Source: Deferribacter desulfuricans SSM1 (GTDB lineage: Bacteria > Chrysiogenota > Deferribacteres > Deferribacterales > Deferribacteraceae). Taken from it: a DNA stretch of 64,000 nucleotides. Made by a program: the position numbers and the translations under genes. Position 1 is the first letter of the stretch. The number at the start of each line of letters is the position of its first letter. Below, piece after piece: positions 10,801 to 18,900 of the stretch. Below the pieces are notes generated by a model. That model was given only the letters and a program-made list of their open reading frames with translations. It had not been told where the DNA came from and ran no database searches. The stretch lies in contig NC_013939.1 in the NCBI RefSeq assembly GCF_000010985.1, positions 711,501 to 775,500 on the forward strand, in the 5' to 3' direction.

Positions 10801-11171
10801 TTTCTAAGCGATTGCAAGATATTGATGTAGAAAAAGGTGTTTTGACATTTTTAAGAGGTTTTATTGACCTTGTGTTTGAATATGATAAAAAAGTCTATAT
10901 TGTTGACTGGAAATCTAATTTTTTAGGTTCATCTATTGAAGATTATTCAAGGGAGCGTTTAATTGATGAGATAGCATTGCATCATTATTATTTACAGATG
11001 GTTATTTATCAGATTGCCATTTATGGATTTTTACAAAGTAGTGGATTTAAATATGAAATTGGTGATGTGTTTTACATATTTTTAAGAGGTTTTGAGCCTG
11101 AAAAAGAATGTGGATATTATAAATTTTCTTTAAGCAAACAAGAGTTAAATAAACTATTAGAGTATTTTTGA
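7875..11171 (+). CDS. recB: Exodeoxyribonuclease V subunit beta (RecB)
   Basis: UvrD-family 3'-5' helicase fused to a RecB nuclease. Visible motifs are Walker A ASAGTGKT (21-28), Walker B LIDEFQDTD, GDPKQSIYGFRGAD, ITIHRSKGLEFPFV and LFYVALTRAK. The C-terminal nuclease motif is IDLVFEYDKKVYIVDWKSN, with D about 1011 and K about 1013 in the catalytic positions. Length (1098 residues) is normal. The TTG start is supported by GAGGT six bases upstream and by the overlap with recC. The nuclease appears intact, so the complex should degrade as well as unwind DNA. Confidence 0.95.
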   Translation: MKLFDPYKFGFNLKNKYLIEASAGTGKTYTIAVIYLRLIIEKSMLPENILVVTFTVDAAEELKNRIRKFLVNAYRFINEESDDIDSNLKLYLEGFKGDKKVLSHLKMALFMMDESAIFTIHKFCKKVLVENPLETKSLFNYEIESSDKELIEDSVYHLFRKVFYGEDPKIIDLLFRIYSPTDFENFIEDFLRYSDVDYIKESNINCEELVEKIEKLYQSIDELEENEDTANRYVKSFIKKTKIFDFDIFQYEFNKSESKYLESIKKLRDEIVTDFKNYIKNKIISNLESIQEFLDSKKLKNNIITFNDLVKNVYLSLRNSGELASRYKNLQVLLIDEFQDTDFFQIEIFNKIFNEKTVFYIGDPKQSIYGFRGADLNAYFYATKNIKEENKFVLSICYRSTDNLIENYNKIFSKASFFGDDRITYQQVSFFKENKFKIKSFVNSDFEIYLLDCTNKNQVLDSLFNRINYALSHEKIIDGDEERGLRPEDIAVIVPTNFDAESVREYLSNRGVKSVLNTTKTVFETDQAFELIKILDALEDYKNPSKIKTALLTPVFDKRIYEINDEIIREYAEKFALYSQYLQKLGVLPAFIKIFFDENSKGKILKRVNGERIYTNYLHILELLQEETLNDVYSPEKMKSWIIKRRRGDIKGSEDYELRLESDENAIQIITIHRSKGLEFPFVIIPFFDYPKQFDRQGTFYKFFYNFNENKHLLEFIYGEDSILEDDIQEKARLFYVALTRAKCKCVIFDYKRRGYKYLDTFLYGAELNDKVSFDDKLQRLKHFLGDNAYIDTLVPSTDKKVSFSNEDKKLVFEKFSGEFKNSYILSSYSSMIKSAKNLEKGNEIFELEELLELDEKEEHFIAENISLPPGAKTGNYLHKILEDISFGWSSEKIKNVCFEYGKKLGFDEAAGLEAYKIISKVLNKKIKAIDKNFRFAELDDEKCSKEFEFFLRLNDSRGFLDELKSIFSNKGLSVFSKRLQDIDVEKGVLTFLRGFIDLVFEYDKKVYIVDWKSNFLGSSIEDYSRERLIDEIALHHYYLQMVIYQIAIYGFLQSSGFKYEIGDVFYIFLRGFEPEKECGYYKFSLSKQELNKLLEYF

Positions 11172-12883
11172 TGATGGTATTAGATATTTTACTTAAAAAC
11201 AAAATTATAGGTTATTTTGAGTATGAAGTTGCTAAATGGGTATATGAGAATACAAAAAATCCGCTAATTAAAAATATTTTTTTATTATTAGCATATAGCT
11301 ATGAAAATGGGGATAGTTGTCTTGATTTGAAGTGTATTGAAAACCGTGATTTGTTAGAATTTTTTGAATTAGATGATAAAGGATTAAGCTTTATTTTTCC
11401 AGATAGTGAAAAGATAAAATCAGAAATTGTAAAGTATAACTTTTTGAAAAACTTGGTAGTGGTTTTTGATGATAAACTATTTTTTAAAAGGATTTTTAAT
11501 TATGAAAAATATATTGCAGATAAAATCAGAGAATTATCAGCGAAAAAAAGAGGAATAAAAAAGTTTTTTTATGATGAGAACTTAAATAACTTACAAAATC
11601 TTGCTGTAAGTCTTTCTGTAATAAACAATTTTATGGTAATATCAGGGGGGCCTGGGACTGGTAAGACCACTGTAATCAAAAAGATAATCGAGACAATTTT
11701 AGATAATAATGATAATCATAAAATTGCTATAACAGCACCTACTGGAAAAGCAGTATCAAGGATTTTAGAATCATTAAAAGAGTTCCCTTTTCTTGATAAA
11801 ATTGAGCCTCCTTGTACTATTCATAGACTTCTTGGTGCTAATAGCAGAGAGATGCGTTTTTATTATAACAAAAATAACAGATTACCTTTTGATACTTTAA
11901 TTATCGATGAAGTTTCAATGGTTGATGTGGAAATATTTTATCACGTTTTACAGGCATTAAAGGATGATGCTCGTTTGATATTAATTGGGGATAAAAATCA
12001 ACTCTCTTCGGTTGAGGCTGGAGCAGTACTTGGGGAGATTTGTAGTATAAAAGAGTTTTTTGGGTTAAATACCTTAAATTTTTTTACGAAGAATATAGCA
12101 AATAAATTTGATTTTAATGGTAATGTTGTGGAAAATGATTCTATGCCAATTGTTGACTGTTTAATTGAATTTGACGAAAGTTATAGATTTGGAAAAAATA
12201 GCGGAATAAGCAGATTGGCTGAGTTAATAAAATTTGAGAAATATAATGAATTAGAAGAACTAATTTTTAGTGAAAGAGGTTTTGATGGCCTGTTGTTTTA
12301 TGATTTAAATAAAAATGTGATTGAGAATATCGTTGACGATTTTAAAAAAGAGATAAAAGAGAATTACCTTCAGGCTTTGAACAAAATCAAAATTTTAACT
12401 CCATTTAAAAGAGGGGATTTTGGGACAGAATTTCTAAATTTTTATGTGGATAAAAAATTAAAAAAAAGCTTTGGTGCAACAGATTGGTATACGGGTAGAC
12501 AGCTCATAATAAATAAAAATGATTATTCAAATGGGTTGTATAATGGTGATATGGGTGTGGCAGTGGTAGAGGATAAAAAATATTTGATGTTTTATGATTC
12601 ATTGAATAAAGAGTATTTAAAGTTTCCAGAGTCATTGATAAGTGGTTATGATTTGGGTTTTGCTTTGACAGTGCACAAAAGTCAAGGTTCAGAATTTGAT
12701 AATGTTTATTTTATTTTAGGGAATAAAGACCATCAAATGTTAACAAAAGAGCTGATTTACACTGCAATTACGAGAGCTAAAAAAAGGGTAATTATAATTG
12801 GAGATAAACAGATATTGTTTAATGCTATCAAACGAAAGACTGATAGAAAGTCTGCTATAGGCAAGTTACTTTATGAGTCATAA
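11171..12883 (+). CDS. recD: Exodeoxyribonuclease V subunit alpha (RecD)
   Basis: 5'-3' helicase subunit of RecBCD (SF1B). Walker A GGPGTGKTT is near residue 160, Walker B is LIIDEVSMVD, the motif III region is GDKNQLSSVEAGAVLGEI, and the C-terminal helicase motifs are FALTVHKSQGSEFDNVYF and YTAITRAKKRVII. At 571 residues it is within the RecD range. ATG 11171 overlaps the recB stop as TGATG; a TTG three bases upstream and an ATG three downstream are alternatives. No separate promoter is seen, so it should be translationally coupled to recB. Confidence 0.94.
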   Translation: MMVLDILLKNKIIGYFEYEVAKWVYENTKNPLIKNIFLLLAYSYENGDSCLDLKCIENRDLLEFFELDDKGLSFIFPDSEKIKSEIVKYNFLKNLVVVFDDKLFFKRIFNYEKYIADKIRELSAKKRGIKKFFYDENLNNLQNLAVSLSVINNFMVISGGPGTGKTTVIKKIIETILDNNDNHKIAITAPTGKAVSRILESLKEFPFLDKIEPPCTIHRLLGANSREMRFYYNKNNRLPFDTLIIDEVSMVDVEIFYHVLQALKDDARLILIGDKNQLSSVEAGAVLGEICSIKEFFGLNTLNFFTKNIANKFDFNGNVVENDSMPIVDCLIEFDESYRFGKNSGISRLAELIKFEKYNELEELIFSERGFDGLLFYDLNKNVIENIVDDFKKEIKENYLQALNKIKILTPFKRGDFGTEFLNFYVDKKLKKSFGATDWYTGRQLIINKNDYSNGLYNGDMGVAVVEDKKYLMFYDSLNKEYLKFPESLISGYDLGFALTVHKSQGSEFDNVYFILGNKDHQMLTKELIYTAITRAKKRVIIIGDKQILFNAIKRKTDRKSAIGKLLYES

Positions 12884-12894
12884 ATAAGTTTCAC

Positions 12895-12923
12895 TTGTCA
12901 ATCTTTGTTAAGTTTTGTATTAT
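12895..12923 (+). promoter_or_regulatory. Sigma-70-type promoter for the EAL gene
   Basis: TTGTCA (12895-12900), a 17-base spacer and TATTAT (12918-12923), about 45 bases before the TTG start at 12969. Match and spacing are good, but no transcript data exist. Confidence 0.55.
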
Positions 12924-12968
12924 CTTTAATAACGTAATAAATATACAAAAAAAATAAGGTTAGAAAAT

Positions 12969-14510
12969 TTGGTTAAAGAACTGTTAAGATATTTGCCTGA
13001 GTATAATCCTGAACCGGTTTTGTTGATAAATACAGATGGGAATATTTTATATAAAAATAGAGCTGCAGATAACATCCTAAAAGATAAAGAACTTCCGCCA
13101 TTAGTTGTAGAAGATATAAAAAATAAGAAAAATAAATTTGATTTTGAATTAGAATTATCTAATAAAAAAATTTATAAGTTCTTTTCATATTTTATTGATA
13201 ACCAAAATACTTATTTAGTTTATGGTTTTGATATTACAGAGATAAAAGAAAAAGAGAAACGATTGAATTATCTTGCAAACTATGATCCTATGACAAACTT
13301 ACCAAACAGGAATAAATTATACTACGATATGTTAGAGCACATTGATTACAAATCTGTTATAGTTCTTATTGATATAAAATCTATGAGGCAGATAAACAGT
13401 ATTTATGGTTATGATACAGGGAATAAATATCTAATAGAGCTATCTAAAATTTTAAGGGATATGTTTAAAGAGTTTAGTATTTACCGATTATATGGAAATA
13501 TTTTTGTTGTTTATGATTCGGTTGGTTTGGCTTGTGAAATAAATGAAGATTTGTATTTGAATAAAATATATCAAAGCTTGTCGAGTAAAAGCATAAAGAT
13601 TAATGGTTTTAACTTACCTATTAGTGTTAGATTGGGTTTTTCAAAATGTGAAGATTTAGAGGAAAAAAATAAGGATTATCCAGAGCTACAATTAAAGTTG
13701 GCCGAAACTGCTCTTTTAGAAGCTAAAAAACTAAACAGAGATTATCTATCTTATAGTAAAATTAATAATATTGTAGAACTTTATAAAAATAACTGGGAAT
13801 GGTTAAACAGGATAACTGCACTTATAAAAAATGAGATAGATGGATGTTTAGTTCCATATTTTCAACCCATCGTAAATAATTTTACTGGTGCTGTGGAAAA
13901 ATATGAAGCACTTATGAGAATAAAGATTGGTAAAAAGATTTATACACCAAATTTTTTTATGTCTGTGGCAAATGAATCTGGTTATATCAAGGATTTAACA
14001 AAGATTTTGATAGATGAAGTATTTAAAAGAATGAAAGATAATCATAAAAAAGTTTCGATTAATTTAACACCAATGGATGTGGAAAATGGTATACTAAATT
14101 ATTTGGTTAATAAATGTAAAGAATACAATATTGAAAGTGGTAGAGTCACGATTGAGCTTCTTGAAAATGAAAATTTTTATGAGTTGGAAGATGAAGTTAT
14201 TAAATTTAAGGAAAATGGGTTTTTAATATCTATAGATGATTTTGGAGTAGGATATTCCAATTTTAGTAAGCTGATTTCCATGCCTATAGATTATATAAAG
14301 ATAGACGGTTCTTTGATTAGTAATATAGAATCAGATAGTTCTACTTATGATATTGTTAGACATATCGTTGAAATTTCTAAGACATTAAAGTGCCACCCAA
14401 TAGCAGAGTTTGTTTCAAATCTAACTATATATGAAATTATAAAAAAATTGGGAGTAGAATTTTCTCAAGGGTATTATTTTTCTCCCCCCGTTCCCGACCT
14501 AAAAGTTTAA
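12969..14510 (+). CDS. c-di-GMP phosphodiesterase: PAS-like, degenerate GGDEF, EAL
   Basis: Residues 1-100 look like a divergent PAS sensor (EPVLLINTDGNILYKNRAAD). Residues about 105-275 form a GGDEF fold (NYDPMTNLPNRNKL), but the signature is YGNIF near 175, so cyclase activity is not expected. The EAL domain keeps EALMR (about 313), ENENF, IDDFGVGYSNF (DDFG about 423), YIKIDGS and AEFV, so hydrolysis of c-di-GMP is plausible. No membrane segment is seen. The TTG start has only a distant AAGG. The gene converges on the receiver-GGDEF gene with a single base between the stop codons. Confidence 0.88.
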   Translation: MVKELLRYLPEYNPEPVLLINTDGNILYKNRAADNILKDKELPPLVVEDIKNKKNKFDFELELSNKKIYKFFSYFIDNQNTYLVYGFDITEIKEKEKRLNYLANYDPMTNLPNRNKLYYDMLEHIDYKSVIVLIDIKSMRQINSIYGYDTGNKYLIELSKILRDMFKEFSIYRLYGNIFVVYDSVGLACEINEDLYLNKIYQSLSSKSIKINGFNLPISVRLGFSKCEDLEEKNKDYPELQLKLAETALLEAKKLNRDYLSYSKINNIVELYKNNWEWLNRITALIKNEIDGCLVPYFQPIVNNFTGAVEKYEALMRIKIGKKIYTPNFFMSVANESGYIKDLTKILIDEVFKRMKDNHKKVSINLTPMDVENGILNYLVNKCKEYNIESGRVTIELLENENFYELEDEVIKFKENGFLISIDDFGVGYSNFSKLISMPIDYIKIDGSLISNIESDSSTYDIVRHIVEISKTLKCHPIAEFVSNLTIYEIIKKLGVEFSQGYYFSPPVPDLKV

Positions 14511-14511
14511 G

Positions 14512-15411
14512 TTATTTATTTTCTGCTATAACGGTTTTATTTTTCCCAGTTCTTTTGGCAACATAAAGTGCTTTGTCAGCTTCATTTAGCGCATCTTTTA
14601 TGTTTTTAAATTTTTTTAAAGATGATACACCTAAGCTAACAGTAATTTTAAAGTCTATATCACCAATGTGGAAATTGTGATTTGCAATACTATTTCTAAT
14701 TCTTTCTGCTACAGTGAATGATTCGTTTATATTGAGTTTGGGCAGAATTACTAAAAATTCTTCTCCACCATATCTCCCCACATAGTCATCCTTTCTCAAT
14801 GATTTAGATATAATATTGCTTATTTCTTTTAAAACTTCATCACCTACTAAGTGCCCATATGTATCATTAATTTTTTTAAAATTATCTATATCTATAATAA
14901 TAATACCAATTTCATCATTAGGATTGTTAGAAAGTGATTCTAATTCAGACATAATACTTCGCCTATTTAATACACCGGTTAAAAAATCGTGAATTGCATC
15001 ATTATAAAGTCTAGCGTATGCTTCTTTTAATTTATTTTCTAACTTAATTATTCTTTCAGCACTAAAAAGTCTAATTTTTAATTCTTTGAAACTAAAAGGT
15101 TTTACAATATAATCATCTGCACCATGGTGTAGTGCTTCAAGAGTATCTTCTTTTTCAGATTTACCTGTAACAATTATAATATAAACATAGTTATCTAAAT
15201 TTAACTCTCTAGTTTTTTTACACAATTCTATTCCTGTAAGACCTGGCATTAGCCAGTCTATTAACGCTATCGATATATTATCATTTTTAATTTTCTCTAG
15301 GGCATCTATGCCATTAGAAGCCTCAATAATGTCATAATTTAGTTTTTCTAAAAAAAATCTCATATTTTCTCTCATATCCTTATCATCATCTGCAATAAGA
15401 ATTTTGAACAT
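14512..15411 (-). CDS. Response regulator with GGDEF domain (diguanylate cyclase, PleD-like)
   Basis: CheY-like receiver (1-120) with acidic pocket ADDD, phospho-acceptor Asp52 (LIDWLMPG) and KPFSF, then a short helix and a GGDEF domain. The active site GGEEF (215-219) is intact, and an RxxD inhibitory site (RKDD) lies five residues before it, so product feedback is expected. It should make c-di-GMP when phosphorylated by an unlinked kinase. AGGTG precedes the ATG. The neighbouring convergent EAL gene performs the opposite reaction. Confidence 0.92.
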   Translation of the reverse strand: MFKILIADDDKDMRENMRFFLEKLNYDIIEASNGIDALEKIKNDNISIALIDWLMPGLTGIELCKKTRELNLDNYVYIIIVTGKSEKEDTLEALHHGADDYIVKPFSFKELKIRLFSAERIIKLENKLKEAYARLYNDAIHDFLTGVLNRRSIMSELESLSNNPNDEIGIIIIDIDNFKKINDTYGHLVGDEVLKEISNIISKSLRKDDYVGRYGGEEFLVILPKLNINESFTVAERIRNSIANHNFHIGDIDFKITVSLGVSSLKKFKNIKDALNEADKALYVAKRTGKNKTVIAENK

Positions 15412-15960
15412 GTTTCACCTTTTTTAAATATATTTTAAACTGTTACAAATTAATCTGCTAATAGAATCGTAGTGAGGCAATAAAAGATGCCTAATCAATC
15501 TAATACAATTAATTATCAACATACTAGAATATGGTGGCAACATCCTCTAATTTATGGCTCCTTCCAACAGCTTGCTTTTTGCCAATACATCTAAACACTC
15601 TATGAGGCTGTTGCACAACGGATCATTTTTTTTATATCGCTATAGTTTTGAGATTGCTTCGGCAACTTCCGTTGCCTCAAATTGACCAAAAACACTGTCA
15701 TTGCGAGCGTCAGCGAAGCAATCTGAGGTGCTTAAACAATTATTATTGTGCAACACCCTTTATATAATAAATATTATTGTAGTTTAATCTACTAAGTTTC
15801 TTATCACAATATTTTTTGATTGTCTAACATTTTTGTTTATTTGAATATTCTAATACATTAATGCTAAATGGTTGGTACTGTTAGATAAAATATAAATTCA
15901 TACTGAGTTTGTATAAAATATGTTTAATAAAAAGTTTTGTGTATCAATAGGTTGTCTTGT
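15412..15960. other. 577-base gene-free region before the cytochrome cluster
   Basis: It holds a dispersed inverted-repeat element (15606-15758) and, further right, short oligonucleotides shared with the region before 31300: TCTACTAAGTTT at 15788, TGATTGTCTAA at 15817 and TGTGTATCA at 15938. The last lies 15 bases before a sigma-54 promoter. I see no open reading frame or RNA gene here. Confidence 0.6.
15606..15758. repeat. Dispersed inverted-repeat element, copy 1
   Basis: Outer inverted repeats GTTGCACAA (15610) and TTGTGCAAC (15746) enclose inner repeats AGATTGCTTCG (15651-15661) and CGAAGCAATCT (15714-15724), plus the small hairpin GGCAAC-TTCC-GTTGCC. The same inner repeats recur at 30796, 57793 and 60287. 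No coding capacity; MITE- or REP-like. Confidence 0.8.
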
Positions 15961-15976
15961 TGGCACAAAATTTGCA
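15961..15976 (+). promoter_or_regulatory. Sigma-54 (-24/-12) promoter before the cytochrome cluster
   Basis: TGGCAC-AAAAT-TTGCA fits the consensus TGGCAC-N5-TTGCW at every position. The predicted start site is about 15987, only two bases before the ATG at 15989, so the mRNA would be almost leaderless. The TGTGTATCA copy 15 bases upstream is a candidate activator site. Confidence 0.7.
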
Positions 15977-15988
15977 TAGTAAAGGGGT

Positions 15989-16963
15989 ATGAAAAAGTAT
16001 TACTTTTTTATTTTTTTATTTACATTTGTTCTCGATTTGTTTGCTTATCAAGATGATTATGTAGTTAATAAAAAGGTTTTGTGTTCAGAGTGTCATAAAA
16101 AATCGGAGATATCGAGTTTTTGTTTAGTTAATAAATCTTGTGATATTTGTCACAGTGGTACAAAAAAGAAAAGTGCATTTTTAAGTAATGAGTATTTTAT
16201 AAATTTTATAAAAAAAAAGAGAAATCCTCATAACTCAAATTACTTATGCAATGTATGCCATAATATTTTAAATATTAAAAAAGCTGAAAATGAACTTAAA
16301 TTATGTCTTTCGTGCCATGATGTTAGTTATGTTAATCTCTATGGTCATAGTTTTGGTTTTGTATACAAAGAGAAAAAAGATGTAATAATACCTGATGATT
16401 TTCACTTAAAAGAGGGGAAAGTTGTTTGTTCTACATGTCATGTATTTAAGTGTCAAAATAATTTTAACAACTATAAATTGTTAAAGAAAGGGTATAGCAG
16501 GTTAGAGGATTACTGTTTTAATTGTCATAAAAAAGAATACTTCAAAAAATTTAATCCACATATTCAAATAGATAAAAATGGTAAGTTAATAACAAACACA
16601 TGTACTATATGTCATCTAAAGATACCTGATATACAAACAGCTAAAACAAAAGATGATGTAAAACTTAAAAGTGAAAATATAAATGAGATATGTAATGGTT
16701 GTCATCAAGTTAGTGGTTTACATCCAACAGGGATTAATCATTTAATAAAACCTAATAATGTAATTATTGATAGAATAAATAAATTTCTTTCTAAGGAGAG
16801 TATATATGTACCTTTTGGTAAAGATTATCAAATTTTATGTGTAACTTGTCACTTACCTCATCAATATGAATTAATTCCAGAACAGGCTGCAGGTAAATTT
16901 GAAAGAAGAATGAGATTTAATAAAGGTAAGGATTTATGCATCATGTGTCATAATAAAATTTAA
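15989..16963 (+). CDS. Decaheme c-type cytochrome
   Basis: A signal peptide (MKKYYFFIFLFTFVLDLFA) precedes ten CXXCH motifs: CSECH, CDICH, CNVCH, CLSCH, CSTCH, CFNCH, CTICH, CNGCH, CVTCH and CIMCH. It is a soluble periplasmic protein of 324 residues with no membrane anchor. First gene of the cluster, driven by a sigma-54-type promoter. AAAGGGG lies just before the ATG, but most of it would fall outside the mRNA if the predicted start site is right. The last heme pair with LPHQYELIPEQAAGKFERRMRF resembles cytochrome c3-type domains. Its partner is probably the cytochrome b module downstream. Confidence 0.88.
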   Translation: MKKYYFFIFLFTFVLDLFAYQDDYVVNKKVLCSECHKKSEISSFCLVNKSCDICHSGTKKKSAFLSNEYFINFIKKKRNPHNSNYLCNVCHNILNIKKAENELKLCLSCHDVSYVNLYGHSFGFVYKEKKDVIIPDDFHLKEGKVVCSTCHVFKCQNNFNNYKLLKKGYSRLEDYCFNCHKKEYFKKFNPHIQIDKNGKLITNTCTICHLKIPDIQTAKTKDDVKLKSENINEICNGCHQVSGLHPTGINHLIKPNNVIIDRINKFLSKESIYVPFGKDYQILCVTCHLPHQYELIPEQAAGKFERRMRFNKGKDLCIMCHNKI

Positions 16964-16981
16964 ATTTAGGAGGTTTGTGGG

Positions 16982-18007
16982 ATGCGAAGTATTTTTATTA
17001 TTTTTGTTTTTTTAATAACGACCATTTGTTATGCAGCGGATGATGAAAATTGTTTGCTGTGTCATAAGTACCGTACTTTATCCAGAATTGATAAGGATGG
17101 AAGAACAAGACTGTTTTATGTTAACGATTCATTGTTTCATTCGTCAGTTCACGGAAAAATTAAATGTAAGGAGTGTCATAATCAAATAACGAAAATTCCT
17201 CATGAGGAAAATACTAAAGTTAACTGTCTAAATGAGTGCCATATTATTGAGCCAACGAGTGAAAAAAGATTTTCGCATGAGAAGGTTAAAAAAGCCATAA
17301 TGAATAGTGTTCATAATCCAAGTAATCCTTATGTTAATAATCATGACGAAAAAGATTTTCCAGAATGTGTTGATTGTCATAATAACCCATTATTTAGACC
17401 CATTCAGATTTTTAAAGATATAACAGAAGAAGGGCAAAGCGAAAAAGCGTTAGCGAGATGTAAACTATGTCATAAAGATGATTTTGCAAAATATTTTTAC
17501 AATCATGTTAGCCATAGACTACATACAAGTAAAAACAGTGAAGAAATAGTTAGGATGTGTGAAAGGTGCCATGGTAAAGATGAAATGGCTAAAAAACATA
17601 AACTTAAAAATGCCGTTGCAACCTATAAAGATACTTTTCATGGTAAAGCTGTAATTTTTGGTTTTGAATATGCTCCAACTTGTATAGATTGTCATGTGTC
17701 TCCAAATGAATCTGCCCATTCTGTAAGAAGTTATAAAGATCCAAATAGTTCAATTGCAGATAAAAACAGATGGAAAACATGCGCACAGAAAACTTGTCAC
17801 CCAAATGCAACTCCAGGGATGGGTGAAGTAAGAATGCATGTTGTTATAGATAAAAACTTATATAAACCTGAATATTATACAGCGCTTGGTTTTACCTGTT
17901 TGACTTTAGGTGCCTATTTACCTTTAGCTTTGATGATAGTTTTAGAATTATTTAGAGATATTTTTCCAAATTTTAGCCTTAGAAGAAGGAAAGGAGGTCG
18001 TAAATGA
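16982..18007 (+). CDS. Membrane-anchored octaheme c-type cytochrome
   Basis: Signal peptide, then eight heme motifs: six CXXCH (CLLCH, CKECH, CVDCH, CKLCH, CERCH, CIDCH), one CX3CH (CLNECH) and one CX4CH (CAQKTCH). A single C-terminal membrane helix (about 300-325) ends in RRRKGGRK, so the hemes face the periplasm. GGAGG lies eight bases before the ATG. It overlaps the cytochrome b gene by four bases (ATGA). Together with the next two genes it looks like a quinol-oxidising module that passes electrons to soluble cytochromes. The unusual heme motifs may not all carry heme. Confidence 0.85.
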   Translation: MRSIFIIFVFLITTICYAADDENCLLCHKYRTLSRIDKDGRTRLFYVNDSLFHSSVHGKIKCKECHNQITKIPHEENTKVNCLNECHIIEPTSEKRFSHEKVKKAIMNSVHNPSNPYVNNHDEKDFPECVDCHNNPLFRPIQIFKDITEEGQSEKALARCKLCHKDDFAKYFYNHVSHRLHTSKNSEEIVRMCERCHGKDEMAKKHKLKNAVATYKDTFHGKAVIFGFEYAPTCIDCHVSPNESAHSVRSYKDPNSSIADKNRWKTCAQKTCHPNATPGMGEVRMHVVIDKNLYKPEYYTALGFTCLTLGAYLPLALMIVLELFRDIFPNFSLRRRKGGRK

Positions 18008-18900
18008 TAAAGAAATACCCTTTGATTAAAATAATAAATGGGAAAAAATATTATTTAAAATTATTGCCTGCCCAAAGAATTCAACATTTTATTTTAATGA
18101 CGACATTTATACTTTTAATTTTAACGGGATTTCCTCTGAAGTTTTATTATTATCCATGGGCAAAAACAATAATTAAAGCTTTTGGAGGCTTAGAAGTTAC
18201 AACAGTAATACATAGAATATGTGGAAGTACAATGGTGGCATTATTTTTCTATCATTGGTACTATCTTTTTAAAAACTTATATATCTATTATATAAAGCCT
18301 AGCATAAAAACTCATACTTTTTCTATTAAAGGGATGTTAAAGTTTATTTATTTTTCACCTATGTTTCCACGCCTAAAAGATATCAAAGATTTTATAGATT
18401 TTCTTAAGTATGTTTTCTTTATTTCAGACGAAAAGCCTAGACATGAAAGGTTTCATTGGAGAGAAAAGTTTGATTATTGGGCAGTATTTTGGGGTATTCC
18501 AGTTTTAGGTTTAACAGGTTTAATGCTATGGTTTGAAGCTGATGCAACTAAATATGTACCTGGATGGGTATTGAATATTAGCTTTATTGCTCATTCTGAT
18601 GAAGCACTCCTTGCAGCAGCAGTTATATTAGTCTGGCATATGTATAATGCACATGTAAATTATGATAAGTTTCCAATGTCTCCATTGTTTTTAACTGGTT
18701 ATTTGCCTGAAGAGATTATGAAACATGAGTATTATTTAGAGTGGCAAAGAATTAATAAGTTGGTCGAAAATAATCCTGAGTTAGTTTTGGATATGGATGC
18801 TTATAAACTTGTGAAGGAAAAGGAGTTAGAAGAGCAGTATAAAAATTATATGAATTATATGGAAAGTACTGAATATTCGAATGTGGATAAGGAGGTTTAG
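18004..18900 (+). CDS. Membrane cytochrome b (b561/FdhI-like quinol oxidase subunit)
   Basis: Four membrane helices (about 26-48, 66-92, 158-178 and 187-213) carry histidines suited to two b hemes: His28, one in IHRICG, one in YHWYY, one in AHSDEALL, and WHMYNAH. This is the pattern of NarI/FdhI/b561-like subunits that exchange electrons with menaquinone. A charged C-terminal tail of about 70 residues is cytoplasmic. It is translationally coupled to the octaheme gene (ATGA overlap) and abuts the triheme gene. The quinone specificity is inferred only. Confidence 0.82.
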   Translation: MIKKYPLIKIINGKKYYLKLLPAQRIQHFILMTTFILLILTGFPLKFYYYPWAKTIIKAFGGLEVTTVIHRICGSTMVALFFYHWYYLFKNLYIYYIKPSIKTHTFSIKGMLKFIYFSPMFPRLKDIKDFIDFLKYVFFISDEKPRHERFHWREKFDYWAVFWGIPVLGLTGLMLWFEADATKYVPGWVLNISFIAHSDEALLAAAVILVWHMYNAHVNYDKFPMSPLFLTGYLPEEIMKHEYYLEWQRINKLVENNPELVLDMDAYKLVKEKELEEQYKNYMNYMESTEYSNVDKEV

